Assembly: GCA_964457065.1 (NCBI GenBank)
Contig: CAYWDQ010000002.1
Span: forward strand, 1 to 64,000
Source: Bog-473 sp964457065
Lineage (GTDB): Bacteria > Actinomycetota > Acidimicrobiia > Acidimicrobiales > RAAP-2
Direction of reading: 5' to 3'
DNA length: 64,000 nt
Part shown: piece by piece, positions 33,488 to 41,523 of the stretch
Layout: the number at the start of each line of letters is the position of its first letter
Numbering within the stretch: position 1 is the first letter of the stretch
Translations under genes and position numbers: made by a program
The notes under the pieces: generated by a model
What the model was told of the DNA's origin: nothing
The model's input: the letters and a program-made list of their open reading frames with translations, nothing else
Databases searched by the model: none

Positions 33488-34879
33488 TCAGGCCGAGCCC
33501 GCACGGATCTTCTGGATGAGCTCGGTGACCTGCTCGTAGATCTGACGGCGCTCCTGCATCTGGCCGGTGATCTTGTCCACGGCGTGGATCACCGTGGTGT
33601 GGTCGCGCTTGCCGAAGACGCGGCCGATGGCGGGATAGCTGTAGTCCGTGAGCTCCCTGGTCAGGTACATGGCGACCTGGCGGGCGGTGACGAGCGGCCG
33701 GGTACGGCTCGGGCCGCAAATCGCCTCGATGGAGAAGCCGTAGCTGGCCGCGGTGGCGTCGAGGATCATCTGCGGCGAGATCCGCCGGGGCTCGCCCGCC
33801 AGCACGAGGTCCGAGAGGACCTGCTCGGCCTGGGCCAGCGAGATCGGTTCCTGGTTCAGCTTGGCGAAGGCACAGATCCGGATGAGGGCACCTTCGAGCT
33901 CCCGGATGTTGTCCTTCACGTGCGAGGCGATGAACTCGAGCACGTCGTCAGGGACGTCCTGGTGCTCGCTGAGGCACTTGGATCGCAGGATGGCGAGGCG
34001 GGTCTCGAGGTCGGGGGGGTCGATCTCGGTGATGAGCCCGGAGAGGAACCGGCTCCGGAGGCGGTCCTCGAGGGTCTCGATCGACTTGGGCGGGCGGTCC
34101 GAGGTGAGGACGATCTGCTTCGAGGCACCCTTGAGGTCGTTGTACGTGTGGAAGAACTCCTCTTGGAGGCCTTCTTTGCGCTCCATGAACTGGACGTCGT
34201 CGATCAGCAGCACGTCACAGTCCCGGTAGCGGCGCTTGAAGGCCAGCGTGGTGGAGGTGCGCAGCGAATCGACGAAGTCGTTCATGAACGTCTCGGTGGT
34301 GACGTAGAGCACCTTGCGCCGGGGGTAGTTCTCGGTCACGTAATTCCCGATGGCGTGGAGGAGGTGGGTCTTGCCGAGCCCGGAGTCGCCGTAGATGAAC
34401 AGGGGGTTGTAGGACCGGCCGGGCGTCTCGGCCACCGCCTGGGCCGCGGCGTGGGCCAGGCGGTTCGAGGAGGCCGCCACGAAGGTCTCGAACGTGAATT
34501 TCGAGTCGAGTTGGACCGCGGGCGACTCGCGCCCCACCCTGGGGTTCTGGACCGGCTCGGCCTGGGATCGGGGCTCGGCGGGCAGCCCGAACACCTCGCC
34601 GGGACCCGTCTCGGGCGGGGCGGGCGCCGCCGCCTCCTGGACCTCGAGGCGGCCCCGCACCGGCGCACCCACTTCGTTGGCCAGGGTGTCCTCGATCATG
34701 GGCAGGTAGCGGGACTCCACCCGCTCACGGATCAACCCGTTCGGGACGGACAGGACGAACACGCCGTCGGCGAAGGCCACGGGCTCGATCCCCGACAGCC
34801 AGAGCTGCCACGTGCTCTCCGACACCTGGTCGCGCAGCGAACCGGTGCACCTTGTCCAGAGATCCCCAGCCTGATTCAC
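33488..34879 (-). CDS. dnaA: Chromosomal replication initiator DnaA
   Basis: A 463-residue initiator. Domain I is DLWTRCTGSLRDQVSESTWQ; a Pro/Glu-rich domain II follows (about 90-130); the AAA+ domain has PLFIYGDSGLGKTHLLHAIG (Walker A), CDVLLIDDVQFMERKE (Walker B) and RLRSRFLSGLITEI (Arg finger). Domain IV binds boxes through VTARQVAMYLTRELTDYSYP and FGKRDHTTVIHAVDKI. GTG 34879 is chosen because it begins domain I at the expected place; in-frame codons upstream encode no known domain. A DnaA-box-like TGTGGGTAA lies about 65 bp upstream, consistent with autoregulation. It is divergent from rpmH. Confidence 0.96.
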   Translation of the reverse strand: MNQAGDLWTRCTGSLRDQVSESTWQLWLSGIEPVAFADGVFVLSVPNGLIRERVESRYLPMIEDTLANEVGAPVRGRLEVQEAAAPAPPETGPGEVFGLPAEPRSQAEPVQNPRVGRESPAVQLDSKFTFETFVAASSNRLAHAAAQAVAETPGRSYNPLFIYGDSGLGKTHLLHAIGNYVTENYPRRKVLYVTTETFMNDFVDSLRTSTTLAFKRRYRDCDVLLIDDVQFMERKEGLQEEFFHTYNDLKGASKQIVLTSDRPPKSIETLEDRLRSRFLSGLITEIDPPDLETRLAILRSKCLSEHQDVPDDVLEFIASHVKDNIRELEGALIRICAFAKLNQEPISLAQAEQVLSDLVLAGEPRRISPQMILDATAASYGFSIEAICGPSRTRPLVTARQVAMYLTRELTDYSYPAIGRVFGKRDHTTVIHAVDKITGQMQERRQIYEQVTELIQKIRAGSA

Positions 34880-34944
34880 CGCTCGCGCCGAACGCCCCTT
34901 CTCCCCCCTCGGTGTCCAGCCACGATGTTCGGAACGATCCTCGG

Positions 34945-34953
34945 TGTGGGTAA
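34945..34953. promoter_or_regulatory. DnaA-box-like TTACCCACA before dnaA
   Basis: TGTGGGTAA on the plus strand (TTACCCACA on the minus), one base from the E. coli consensus. The same variant appears upstream of dnaB. It is 65 bp before the dnaA start in the 247-bp dnaA-rpmH gap, which otherwise shows only weak promoter-like sequences for rpmH. Confidence 0.5.
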
Positions 34954-35126
34954 TTGGACGAACGTACACCGTGCCGGCGGATGCGACTAGAGGCGATCGC
35001 CAAATCGCGCCTAACATGGGAGGACTCGCCGCCGCCGGCCGGACTCCACTCGAAGGCCGAGGCATGAACCCTGCGACGGACCGGCTCCGGATGCCCTCTG
35101 GCGTCGTCGCGAAAGGCTGAATTGAC

Positions 35127-35261
35127 GTGAAGCGCACTTACCAACCCAACACCCGGAAGCGAGCCCGCACCCACGGGTTCCGGAAGCGCATGTCCACACG
35201 GGCCGGGCGGGCCATCTTGAAGTCACGGCGGCTCAAGGGGCGCCACCGCCTCACCGTCTGA
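35127..35261 (+). CDS. rpmH: 50S ribosomal protein L34
   Basis: A 44-residue, very basic L34. GTG start then KRTYQPNTRKRARTHGFRKR, MSTRAGRAILKSRRLKGRHR, LTV. This is the universally conserved L34 sequence pattern. It is too short for routine gene finding at usual cut-offs. It sits 9 bp before rnpA in the same orientation, the standard rpmH-rnpA-yidD-yidC order, and diverges from dnaA. Confidence 0.97.
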   Translation: MKRTYQPNTRKRARTHGFRKRMSTRAGRAILKSRRLKGRHRLTV

Positions 35262-35270
35262 GGGCCTCTG

Positions 35271-35627
35271 GTGCCTGCTCGGACGGTCGGACGGATCACC
35301 AGTCGCGCTGCCTTTGCAAGGCTGCAGCGCTCCCGGTCGCGCGGGGCGAGCGGCCCCGTCCGGGCGTCGTTCGTGCCGGCCAAGGAGAGCGCGCCCGGTG
35401 TGTTCCCGCAGGTGGGATACGCAATTGGGCGGAATTGCGGGGGGGCCGTGGTGCGGAACTCCCTCCGGCGCCGGGCCCGCGAGGTGGCCCGGTCCGAGGC
35501 CCCGACCCTGCCGCGGGGTATGTATCTCCTGCGCCTGGAACCCAGAGCCGCCGCACTCGAGCCCACCGAGCTCCGCGCGGACGTGGCCGCTGCCCTGCAC
35601 CGTGCCGGACGAGCGGTGAGCGCATGA
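35271..35627 (+). CDS. rnpA: Ribonuclease P protein component
   Basis: A 118-residue protein subunit of RNase P, which matures tRNA 5' ends. The RNR motif region reads VRNSLRRRAREVARSEAPTL, and the central cleft strand VGYAIGRNCGGAVVRN is conserved. The N-terminal GRITSRAAFARLQRS binds the pre-tRNA leader. GTG 35271 starts it. Its stop overlaps the yidD start (ATGA). The C-terminal Ala-rich helix is a little longer than in E. coli. Confidence 0.93.
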   Translation: MPARTVGRITSRAAFARLQRSRSRGASGPVRASFVPAKESAPGVFPQVGYAIGRNCGGAVVRNSLRRRAREVARSEAPTLPRGMYLLRLEPRAAALEPTELRADVAAALHRAGRAVSA

Positions 35628-35896
35628 CCGGGGCCGCGACACCCCTCAGCCGCCCGGCCCGGGTCGCCGTGGCGCTGCTCACGGCCTATCAGGGCGCCGC
35701 CTCGGGGCGCATCTCACCCTGCCGCTTCTACCCCAGCTGCTCGAACTATGCGGTCGAGGCGTTCACCCTCCACGGGTTCTGGCGCGGTCTGGCCCTGACC
35801 GCACGGCGATTGCTCCGCTGCCGGCCCTTCGGCCCCCACGGCGTCGACCTCGTCCCGGTCCGGGTCCACGCGCACGAGGGAGGCCGCCCGTGCTGA
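35624..35896 (+). CDS. yidD: Membrane protein insertion efficiency factor YidD
   Basis: A 90-residue YidD with the diagnostic stretches LLTAYQGAASGRISPCRFYP, SCSNYAVEAFTLHGFWRG and RLLRCRPFGPHGVDLVPV. The conserved Cys residues and amphipathic N-terminal helix are present. It assists YidC in membrane insertion at the cytoplasmic face. ATG 35624 overlaps the rnpA stop, and its stop is overlapped by yidC. The upstream in-frame extension inside rnpA is rejected. Confidence 0.95.
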   Translation: MTGAATPLSRPARVAVALLTAYQGAASGRISPCRFYPSCSNYAVEAFTLHGFWRGLALTARRLLRCRPFGPHGVDLVPVRVHAHEGGRPC

Positions 35897-37071
35897 GCCA
35901 CCCCCTTCTGGCGGAGAATTCCCTGTTCAAGCTGATCGGCGAGATCTTCCACCCGCTCTTCGAGCTGTTCGGCTACATCCTGGCCGGCCTCTACGCCGTC
36001 TGGCCGAACTACGGCTTCGCCATCACGGGCCTCACCGTGATCATCATGCTGGCGTTGACCCCGGTGACGGTGAAGAGCACCAAGTCGATGCTGGCGATGC
36101 AGCGGCTGCAGCCGGAGATGAAGAAGCTCCAGGCCAAGTACAAGGGCCCGGAGAACCGGGAGCAGCTCAACGCCGAGATGATGCGGCTCTACAAGGACAA
36201 CGGCACCAGTCCGTTCGGGGCCTGCCTGCCGAGCTTGTTGCAGATGCCGTTCCTGATCGTCCTGTACTCGCTGATCCGTGGGCTCTCCTACATAGTCCCC
36301 AAGGGTTCGACCTATACCAACAGCGCCGGACAAATGGTCAAATGCGTGGCGAAAGCTGGATGTGCGTCCCCGCGGTACATCCCGACCAGCTCGCAAATGC
36401 ACCAAGCATTGGTGGCCAGCAATGGCCAAATGCACTGGTGGTTTGGGATGGATTTGTCATCCCTTCCATTCTCGCTCCACACGTCTCCGGGAAGCGCCAG
36501 CCAGGGGCTTCTGGTGATCCCCTATCTCGTGCTCATTGCGGCCGCGATGTTCCTGCAGTACTACCAAATGAAGCAGATGAATAGCCGTAATCCTCAGGCT
36601 GCTGCGGCGAATCCACAGATGCAAACAATGCAGAAGTTTTTCCCTATTATTTTCGGCGTCATTTACCTGAGAGTGCCGGCCGGAGCGACGATTTACATGG
36701 TGGTGTCCTCCGCGATGCGCATCGGCACCCAGGAATTCATGTTCCGCACGGGGATGGTGACGCCGGTCGTGCACGAGCGCGAGATCGGCTCTTCCAAACC
36801 GGACAAGGCCAAGGAGGACGCAGCGCAGAAACCGCCTCCGAAGCAGGTGAAGAAGCAGTCGACCGCCACCGACGGGACTGCCGCCGCGAAGGCGGTGCTG
36901 CCGCCGACCAAGAACGGGTCGGGCACCAACGGCCGCGCCACCACCAACGGGCGGAAGCCGGCGGCGGGGAAGCGGCCGACGAACGGGAAGCCCGTACCAG
37001 AGGACGAGACGCCGGCGGCGCCCAAGCCGCACCCGCGGTCGCGCTCCAAGAGAAACAGAAAGGCCCGATAG
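35890..37071 (+). CDS. yidC: Membrane protein insertase YidC (Oxa1 family)
   Basis: A 393-residue YidC/Oxa1 insertase that integrates membrane proteins alone or with SecYEG. Transmembrane segments: an N-terminal helix, LYAVWPNYGFAITGLTVIIM, MPFLIVLYSLIRGLSYIVP, LLVIPYLVLIAAAMFLQYYQ and FFPIIFGVIYLRVPAGATIY. The cytoplasmic coiled coil MQRLQPEMKKLQAKYKGPEN is present. The loop of about 60 residues between helices is longer than usual and holds two Cys. The C-terminal tail (about 290-393) is Lys/Pro/Asn-rich and basic, a ribosome-binding type. GTG 35890 overlaps the yidD stop. The DNA from about 36290 to 36720 is visibly less GC-rich than its surroundings. Confidence 0.95.
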   Translation: MLSHPLLAENSLFKLIGEIFHPLFELFGYILAGLYAVWPNYGFAITGLTVIIMLALTPVTVKSTKSMLAMQRLQPEMKKLQAKYKGPENREQLNAEMMRLYKDNGTSPFGACLPSLLQMPFLIVLYSLIRGLSYIVPKGSTYTNSAGQMVKCVAKAGCASPRYIPTSSQMHQALVASNGQMHWWFGMDLSSLPFSLHTSPGSASQGLLVIPYLVLIAAAMFLQYYQMKQMNSRNPQAAAANPQMQTMQKFFPIIFGVIYLRVPAGATIYMVVSSAMRIGTQEFMFRTGMVTPVVHEREIGSSKPDKAKEDAAQKPPPKQVKKQSTATDGTAAAKAVLPPTKNGSGTNGRATTNGRKPAAGKRPTNGKPVPEDETPAAPKPHPRSRSKRNRKAR

Positions 37072-37074
37072 CGA

Positions 37075-38091
37075 GTGGAGTGGGTCGAAGTGGCGGGCAA
37101 GACCGTCGAGGAGGCAACCGAGCGGGCCCTGGACCAGCTCGGGGTGGCCGTCGGCGATGCCGAGGTGATCGTGGTCAGCGAGCCCAAGACCGGGCTCTTC
37201 GGGCGGATGCGGGTCGAGGCCCGGGTCAGGGCGCGGGTCCGGCCCCTGGGTGCCCGGCCCCGGCGGGAGCGCCCCCGGCGGGGTGGCAAGTCGGGCCAGG
37301 GAGGTCGCCAAGGAGGCCAACGCCAGGGTTCGGGCGGCGGCTCGGGGTCCCGTGACAAGGTCGGCGCGCCCGAGGAGGGCACCGCAGAGACCGCAGGTAG
37401 CGACGCGGAGAGTGCCGCCGGGCCCAGCGGAGCGAAGACGGCGACGGCGGGAACGGGCACCGGAACCAGCCGGTCGGCCCGTCGGCGGCGCAATCGCAGC
37501 AAGTCGGCGACGGCCGGCTCAGGGTCGCGGGAAGGCTCGAGGAACGGATCCTCGGCGGGGCCCACCGCCGAGAGGGCTCCGCAACGGAGCACGGAACCGA
37601 AGGAGACAGAGGACATGGCCGAGGGAATGACGCTCGAAGAGCAGGGTGAGATCGGGCGGGCGTTCCTGGCCGGGCTCCTGACCGAGTTCGGCATGGAGGG
37701 CACGGTGGAGACCCGCCTGCTCGACGAGGACACGGTCGAGATCGCCGCCATGGGCGAGGACCTGGGGATCCTGGTGGGCCCGCGCGGGTCCACCCTCAGT
37801 GCGCTGCAGGACGTGACCCGGGCGGTGGTGCAACGCCAGTGCCCGTCGAGGACGGACCGCATCCTCGTCGACGTGGCCGGTTACCGCGAGCGCCGGTCCG
37901 CCGCGCTCAAGCGGTTCAGCACCCAGATCGCCGAGGAAGTCCTGGCGTCGGGGCAGGAGAAGGCGCTCGAGGCGATGAGCCCGGCCGACCGCAAGGCCGT
38001 GCACGACGCCGTCAACGAGCTGTCGGGGGTCGTGACCCGCTCCGAGGGCGAGGATCCCAACCGCCACATCGTCATCGCCCCTGCGGGCTGA
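37075..38091 (+). CDS. jag: Jag/KhpB RNA-binding protein (Jag_N-KH-R3H)
   Basis: A 338-residue RNA-binding protein in the normal place after yidC. The Jag_N domain is residues 1-50 (EVAGKTVEEATERALDQLGV, EPKTGLFGRMRVEARVRAR). A long disordered Gly/Arg/Ser linker covers about 60-180. KH is DLGILVGPRGSTLSALQDVT, and R3H ends with VHDAVNELSGVVTRSEGEDP and NRHIVIAP. KhpB with KhpA binds small RNAs and affects cell elongation in Firmicutes; here the role is inferred. GTG 37075 starts 3 bp after yidC. The linker is unusually long compared with the family. Confidence 0.93.
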   Translation: MEWVEVAGKTVEEATERALDQLGVAVGDAEVIVVSEPKTGLFGRMRVEARVRARVRPLGARPRRERPRRGGKSGQGGRQGGQRQGSGGGSGSRDKVGAPEEGTAETAGSDAESAAGPSGAKTATAGTGTGTSRSARRRRNRSKSATAGSGSREGSRNGSSAGPTAERAPQRSTEPKETEDMAEGMTLEEQGEIGRAFLAGLLTEFGMEGTVETRLLDEDTVEIAAMGEDLGILVGPRGSTLSALQDVTRAVVQRQCPSRTDRILVDVAGYRERRSAALKRFSTQIAEEVLASGQEKALEAMSPADRKAVHDAVNELSGVVTRSEGEDPNRHIVIAPAG

Positions 38092-38101
38092 CCCGGCGCC
38101 G

Positions 38102-38776
38102 ATGCCCGGCGCCGACGAGGGGACCTCGTGCCCCACGCTGTTGCACGAGATCCTCGCCGATGCCCGTGAGGCCGGCTTCCTGGGCCCCGGGTCCATCGAA
38201 CCCCACATCCGTCATGCGGAGGGCTTCGCCGCCATCGGGCGCCGCCTGGCCGCGCCGGGCCGACCTACTCCCCGCCTCGTCGACCTGGGCTCCGGTGGCG
38301 GCCTCCCCGGCCTCGTGGTGGCGATGAGCTGGCCCGAGGCCGCCGTGGACCTGCTCGAGGCCGGAGCCCGCCGTGCTGTCTTCCTGCAGCAGGCCACGAG
38401 CCGCCTGGGGCTCGGCACCCGGGTCAGGGTGCTCCACGAGCGGGCCGAGGTCTGCGGGCGGCAGGAGGGCTTCAGGGGCAGCTACGACGGGGTGCTGGCC
38501 CGGTCCTTCGGACGCCCCGCGGTGGTGGCCGAGTGCGCGGCTCCCCTCCTCGAGGTGGGGGGCTGGCTGGTGGTCTCCGAGCCTCCCCATGGTGGGGAGC
38601 GGGCGGACGCCGACGGGGGCCCCCGCTGGCCGGCCGAGCCTCTGGCTCGGCTCGGATTGGAGCCCGGGGAGACCGTCTGCGAGGAGTTCGACTACAAGAT
38701 CCTGCGTCAGGTGGCGCCCTGCCCCGAGCGGTTCCCCCGCCGCAACGGGGTGCCGGCCAAGAAGCCGCTCTTCTAG
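38102..38776 (+). CDS. rsmG: 16S rRNA (guanine-N7) methyltransferase RsmG
   Basis: A 224-residue SAM-dependent methyltransferase acting on G527 (E. coli numbering) of 16S rRNA; loss gives low-level streptomycin resistance in known cases. The SAM motif is RLVDLGSGGGLPGLVVAMSW; LLEAGARRAVFLQQATSRLG and YDGVLARSFGRPAVVAECAA follow, matching GidB. The C-terminus ERFPRRNGVPAKKPLF is the usual basic RNA-contact end. ATG 38102 is 10 bp after jag. The position before parAB is conserved. Confidence 0.95.
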   Translation: MPGADEGTSCPTLLHEILADAREAGFLGPGSIEPHIRHAEGFAAIGRRLAAPGRPTPRLVDLGSGGGLPGLVVAMSWPEAAVDLLEAGARRAVFLQQATSRLGLGTRVRVLHERAEVCGRQEGFRGSYDGVLARSFGRPAVVAECAAPLLEVGGWLVVSEPPHGGERADADGGPRWPAEPLARLGLEPGETVCEEFDYKILRQVAPCPERFPRRNGVPAKKPLF

Positions 38777-38908
38777 GCGGCCTCCCAGCCGCCCGGGTCA
38801 CCTCGCCCCTGCCCACCTCGCCCGTCCACCCACTCGGGGGCGGCAACCCGGGGTGCAGCCCAGCGGGCCGGGGTGGACGAGCCGGCCCCAGTTGACCGTC
38901 CGTTGTGA

Positions 38909-38924
38909 TGTTCCACGTGAAACC
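38909..38924 (+). promoter_or_regulatory. parS: parS centromere site 1
   Basis: TGTTCCACGTGAAACC differs from the B. subtilis-type parS consensus (TGTTCCACGTGAAACA) only at the last base. It lies 124 bp before the parA start. Confidence 0.92.
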
Positions 38925-38965
38925 AGGGTGAACTCCGGGTGAACGTCGTCCCGGGCGCCGTTGCC

Positions 38966-38981
38966 GGTTTCACGTGGAACA
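38966..38981 (-). promoter_or_regulatory. parS: parS centromere site 2 (inverted)
   Basis: GGTTTCACGTGGAACA is the exact reverse complement of site 1, 57 bp away. It directly precedes the parA promoter, so ParB binding here could also repress parAB. Confidence 0.92.
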
Positions 38982-38991
38982 ATCTCAAGTC

Positions 38992-39020
38992 TTGACCTCG
39001 GGACGCTGGCAGGCCAGGAT
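38992..39020 (+). promoter_or_regulatory. parAB promoter
   Basis: TTGACC (38992-38997), a 17-bp spacer and CAGGAT (39015-39020) form a near-consensus housekeeping promoter. Predicted transcription starts at about 39027, a few bases before GTG 39033. Confidence 0.5.
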
Positions 39021-39032
39021 AGGCGCCGTGCA

Positions 39033-40424
39033 GTGGCGATTCGGAGGGCCTGCTTGATGCGCATCAGGCGCAAGGACAGAGAAGGCCCTGAATCATCACA
39101 CGCTGCTGCGGACGCCGCACCCTACGACTACGACCGGGATGCGCCGGGCACCGATGGGATTGGCCCCACGTCCCTGGATCCGGTGAAGGGCCTCGTTGCC
39201 GAGCCACCGCTCGACGGAGCGGCCGAGGCCACTGCCCCCGTGACGGCCGAAGTGCCTGTCGTGGCCGCCGGATCAGAGGCGGCCGNNNNNNNNNNNNNNN
39301 NNNNNNNNNNNNNNNNNNNNNNNNNNNNNNNNNNNNNNNNNNNNNNNNNNNNNNNNNNNNNNNNNNNNNNNNNNNNNNNNNNNNNATCAGAGGCAGCGGA
39401 GCCTGCGGTGGCGGAGTCCGAGCTACCCACTCCCCCACCGGAGCCTGCGGAGCCGCCCGTGGTGGCCGAAACGCAGGCACCGGTCGAGGAGGTCCGGGGG
39501 GAGACCGCGCCGAACCCGGAGCCGGAGCAGACGGCCGAGAAGCCGGCGGCGGCGGCCGAGGTGCCGCCCGTGTCCAACAGGCGATCGCCCTCCATCCGGG
39601 AGGACACCTCGAGGTTGCTCAACGGATCGAAGCCGGCCGCTCGCGAACTCCCCCGCGTGATCGCCATCGCCAATCAGAAGGGCGGCGTCGGCAAGACGAC
39701 CACCACGGTGAACCTCGGGGCCGCTCTGGCCGAACAGGGCTACCGGGTCCTGGTGATCGATCTGGACCCGCAGGGCAACGCCACCACGGGCCTGGGGGTC
39801 GAGGCCCGGAATTTCGAGCTGTCGATGTACGACGTGATCATGCGCGACCAGCCGCTCGAGGACTGCATCGAGCCCACGAGCGTGAAGAACCTCTTCGTCG
39901 CCCCCGCCACGATCGACCTCGCCGGGGTGGAGATCGAACTGGTCCCGGCGTTCAGCCGCGAGCTCAAGCTCAAGCGGGCCATCGACACCGTCGTGGACGA
40001 CTTCGACTTCGTCCTGATCGACTGCCCCCCCTCTCTGGGGCTGATCACCGTGAACGGTCTGGCCGCCGCCGACGAGGTGCTGGTGCCCATTCAGTGCGAG
40101 TACTACGCCCTCGAGGGCCTCAGCCAGCTGCTACGCAACGTCAACCTCGTGTCGTCCAACCTGAACGAGACGCTCGAGGTGTCGACCATTGTGCTGACGA
40201 TGTACGACGCCCGGACCCGGCTCTCCGTCGACGTGGCCAACGAGGTGCGGGAGCACTTCGCCGACCGGGTCTGCCGGGCGGTCATCCCCCGGACGGTCCG
40301 GCTGTCGGAGGCACCCTCGTTCGGCCAACCCATCACGGTCTTCGATCCTGCCTCGCGGGGTGCCGTGGCCTATCGCGAGCTGGCCAAGGAGGTGAGCAAT
40401 GGCGCGCCGCAGCGGTCTCGGTAA
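39033..40424 (+). CDS. parA: Chromosome partitioning ATPase ParA (Soj), with N gap in N-terminal extension
   Basis: ParA/MinD-type ATPase that moves ParB-parS complexes during segregation. The C-terminal 250 residues are canonical: VIAIANQKGGVGKTTTTVNL (deviant Walker A), RVLVIDLDPQGNATTGLGVE, DFVLIDCPPSLGLITVNGLA (Walker B) and TVRLSEAPSFGQPITVFDPA. An unusual N-terminal extension of at least 180 residues is rich in Glu, Ala, Pro and Val and contains the assembly gap, flanked by SEAA repeats. Start GTG 39033 fits the promoter; ATG 39057 is an alternative. The stop lies inside parB (26-bp overlap). The disordered extension is longer than in most ParA. Confidence 0.93.
   Translation: MAIRRACLMRIRRKDREGPESSHAAADAAPYDYDRDAPGTDGIGPTSLDPVKGLVAEPPLDGAAEATAPVTAEVPVVAAGSEAAXXXXXXXXXXXXXXXXXXXXXXXXXXXXXXXXXXSEAAEPAVAESELPTPPPEPAEPPVVAETQAPVEEVRGETAPNPEPEQTAEKPAAAAEVPPVSNRRSPSIREDTSRLLNGSKPAARELPRVIAIANQKGGVGKTTTTVNLGAALAEQGYRVLVIDLDPQGNATTGLGVEARNFELSMYDVIMRDQPLEDCIEPTSVKNLFVAPATIDLAGVEIELVPAFSRELKLKRAIDTVVDDFDFVLIDCPPSLGLITVNGLAAADEVLVPIQCEYYALEGLSQLLRNVNLVSSNLNETLEVSTIVLTMYDARTRLSVDVANEVREHFADRVCRAVIPRTVRLSEAPSFGQPITVFDPASRGAVAYRELAKEVSNGAPQRSR
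39286..39385. other. Assembly gap (100 N)
   Basis: Exactly 100 N within the Glu/Ala/Pro-rich extension of parA. Similar GSEAA/SEAAE-coding sequence on both sides suggests a collapsed tandem repeat of unknown length. Confidence 0.95.
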
Positions 40425-41352
40425 AGGGCTGAGCGCACTCATTCCGAGTGAGGCGACGGGGGAGACGGACTCGCTCCTCCGGGTGGTGCCGATCTCGCAC
40501 ATCCGCCCCAACGTCTTCCAGCCCCGCAGCCACTTCGACGAGGAGTCGATGGCGAGCCTGGCCGCCTCCATCAAGGCGGTGGGTCTCCTCCAGCCCGTCT
40601 TGGTGCGCGAGCTGCACGACGAGGCGGAGACCTACGAGCTGATCGCGGGGGAGCGACGCTGGAGGGCGGCCCGTCGGGCCGGCCTGCAGACGATCCCCGT
40701 GCTGGTCCAGGTGGCCGACGACGTCGCCAGCCTGGAGCAGGCGTTGGTCGAGAACCTCCACCGGGTCGATCTCAACGCGTTGGAGGAGGCGGCCGCCTAC
40801 CAGCAGCTCATCGACGAGTTCGGCCTGACCCACGAGCAGGTGGCCACGCGGATGGGCAAGGGCCGGGCGACCGTCACCAACACCCTGCGCCTCCTGCAGC
40901 TGCCGGCGGGGGCCCAGCGGGCCCTGGCCGAACGGGACATCTCGGCCGGTCACGCCCGCGCCCTGCTCGGAACGCCGGACCGGGCCCTCCAGGAGAAGCT
41001 CGTGCAACGGATCGTGGACGAGGGCTTGACCGTGCGCGCCGTCGAGGAGTTGGTGCGCGAAGGCGGATCCGAGCTGCGGGTCGTGCCGCCCCAACCAGAT
41101 CCGCCCCAGCCCCCGGCGGCCGAAACGAGTACGACTACAGGTACGACCGAGCCCAGCGGCCGCCGTCCGGCCACGCGGAGGTTGCCGGAGCCCGGCGTGC
41201 TCGAGCTCGAGGACCTCCTCTCGACCTATCTGAACACCAGGGTCAAGGTCGACATCCAGAACCGGCGGGGCCGCCTGGTGGTCGAATTCGCGACCCTCGA
41301 GGACCTCGAACGGATCTACCGCGCCATGGTCGGTGACGGCGGCGTCGCGTAG
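40399..41352 (+). CDS. parB: Chromosome partitioning protein ParB (Spo0J)
   Basis: A 317-residue CTP-dependent DNA clamp that binds parS and spreads. N-terminal LGKGLSALIP is the ParA-interacting motif. The CTPase motifs are VVPISHIRPNVFQPR and ELIAGERRWRAARRAG (GERRWRA box), followed by LVENLHRVDLNALEEAAAYQ. The HTH is LTHEQVATRMGKGRATVTNT and SAGHARALLG. After a Pro/Thr linker the dimerisation domain contains LSTYLNTRVKVDIQ. ATG 40399 overlaps parA. Both parS sites found lie just upstream of the operon. Confidence 0.96.
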   Translation: MARRSGLGKGLSALIPSEATGETDSLLRVVPISHIRPNVFQPRSHFDEESMASLAASIKAVGLLQPVLVRELHDEAETYELIAGERRWRAARRAGLQTIPVLVQVADDVASLEQALVENLHRVDLNALEEAAAYQQLIDEFGLTHEQVATRMGKGRATVTNTLRLLQLPAGAQRALAERDISAGHARALLGTPDRALQEKLVQRIVDEGLTVRAVEELVREGGSELRVVPPQPDPPQPPAAETSTTTGTTEPSGRRPATRRLPEPGVLELEDLLSTYLNTRVKVDIQNRRGRLVVEFATLEDLERIYRAMVGDGGVA

Positions 41353-41384
41353 TTCACGCAACTGTCAAGGGTCCGTACAGCTTC

Positions 41385-41413
41385 ATCCACAACCTGTGCA
41401 TGACGTTGTGGAT
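41385..41413. other. Inverted repeat ATCCACAA/TTGTGGAT between parB and cwlM
   Basis: Perfect 8-bp arms with a 13-nt loop in the 171-bp convergent gap. The arms contain DnaA-box halves (TCATCCACA at 41383-41391), so it could be a terminator or a DnaA site pair. A 12-bp palindrome ATTACCGGTAAT follows at 41513-41524, touching the cwlM stop. Confidence 0.45.
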
Positions 41414-41523
41414 TGTCACCCTGTTCACCCGCCGGAGGCTTTGATCGCGTAACCGTCGCCGAGGACGCGGGGACCGTCGCGGAGCGTTCCGGCGGCCTTC
41501 ATCGGGTCGATAATTACCGGTAA

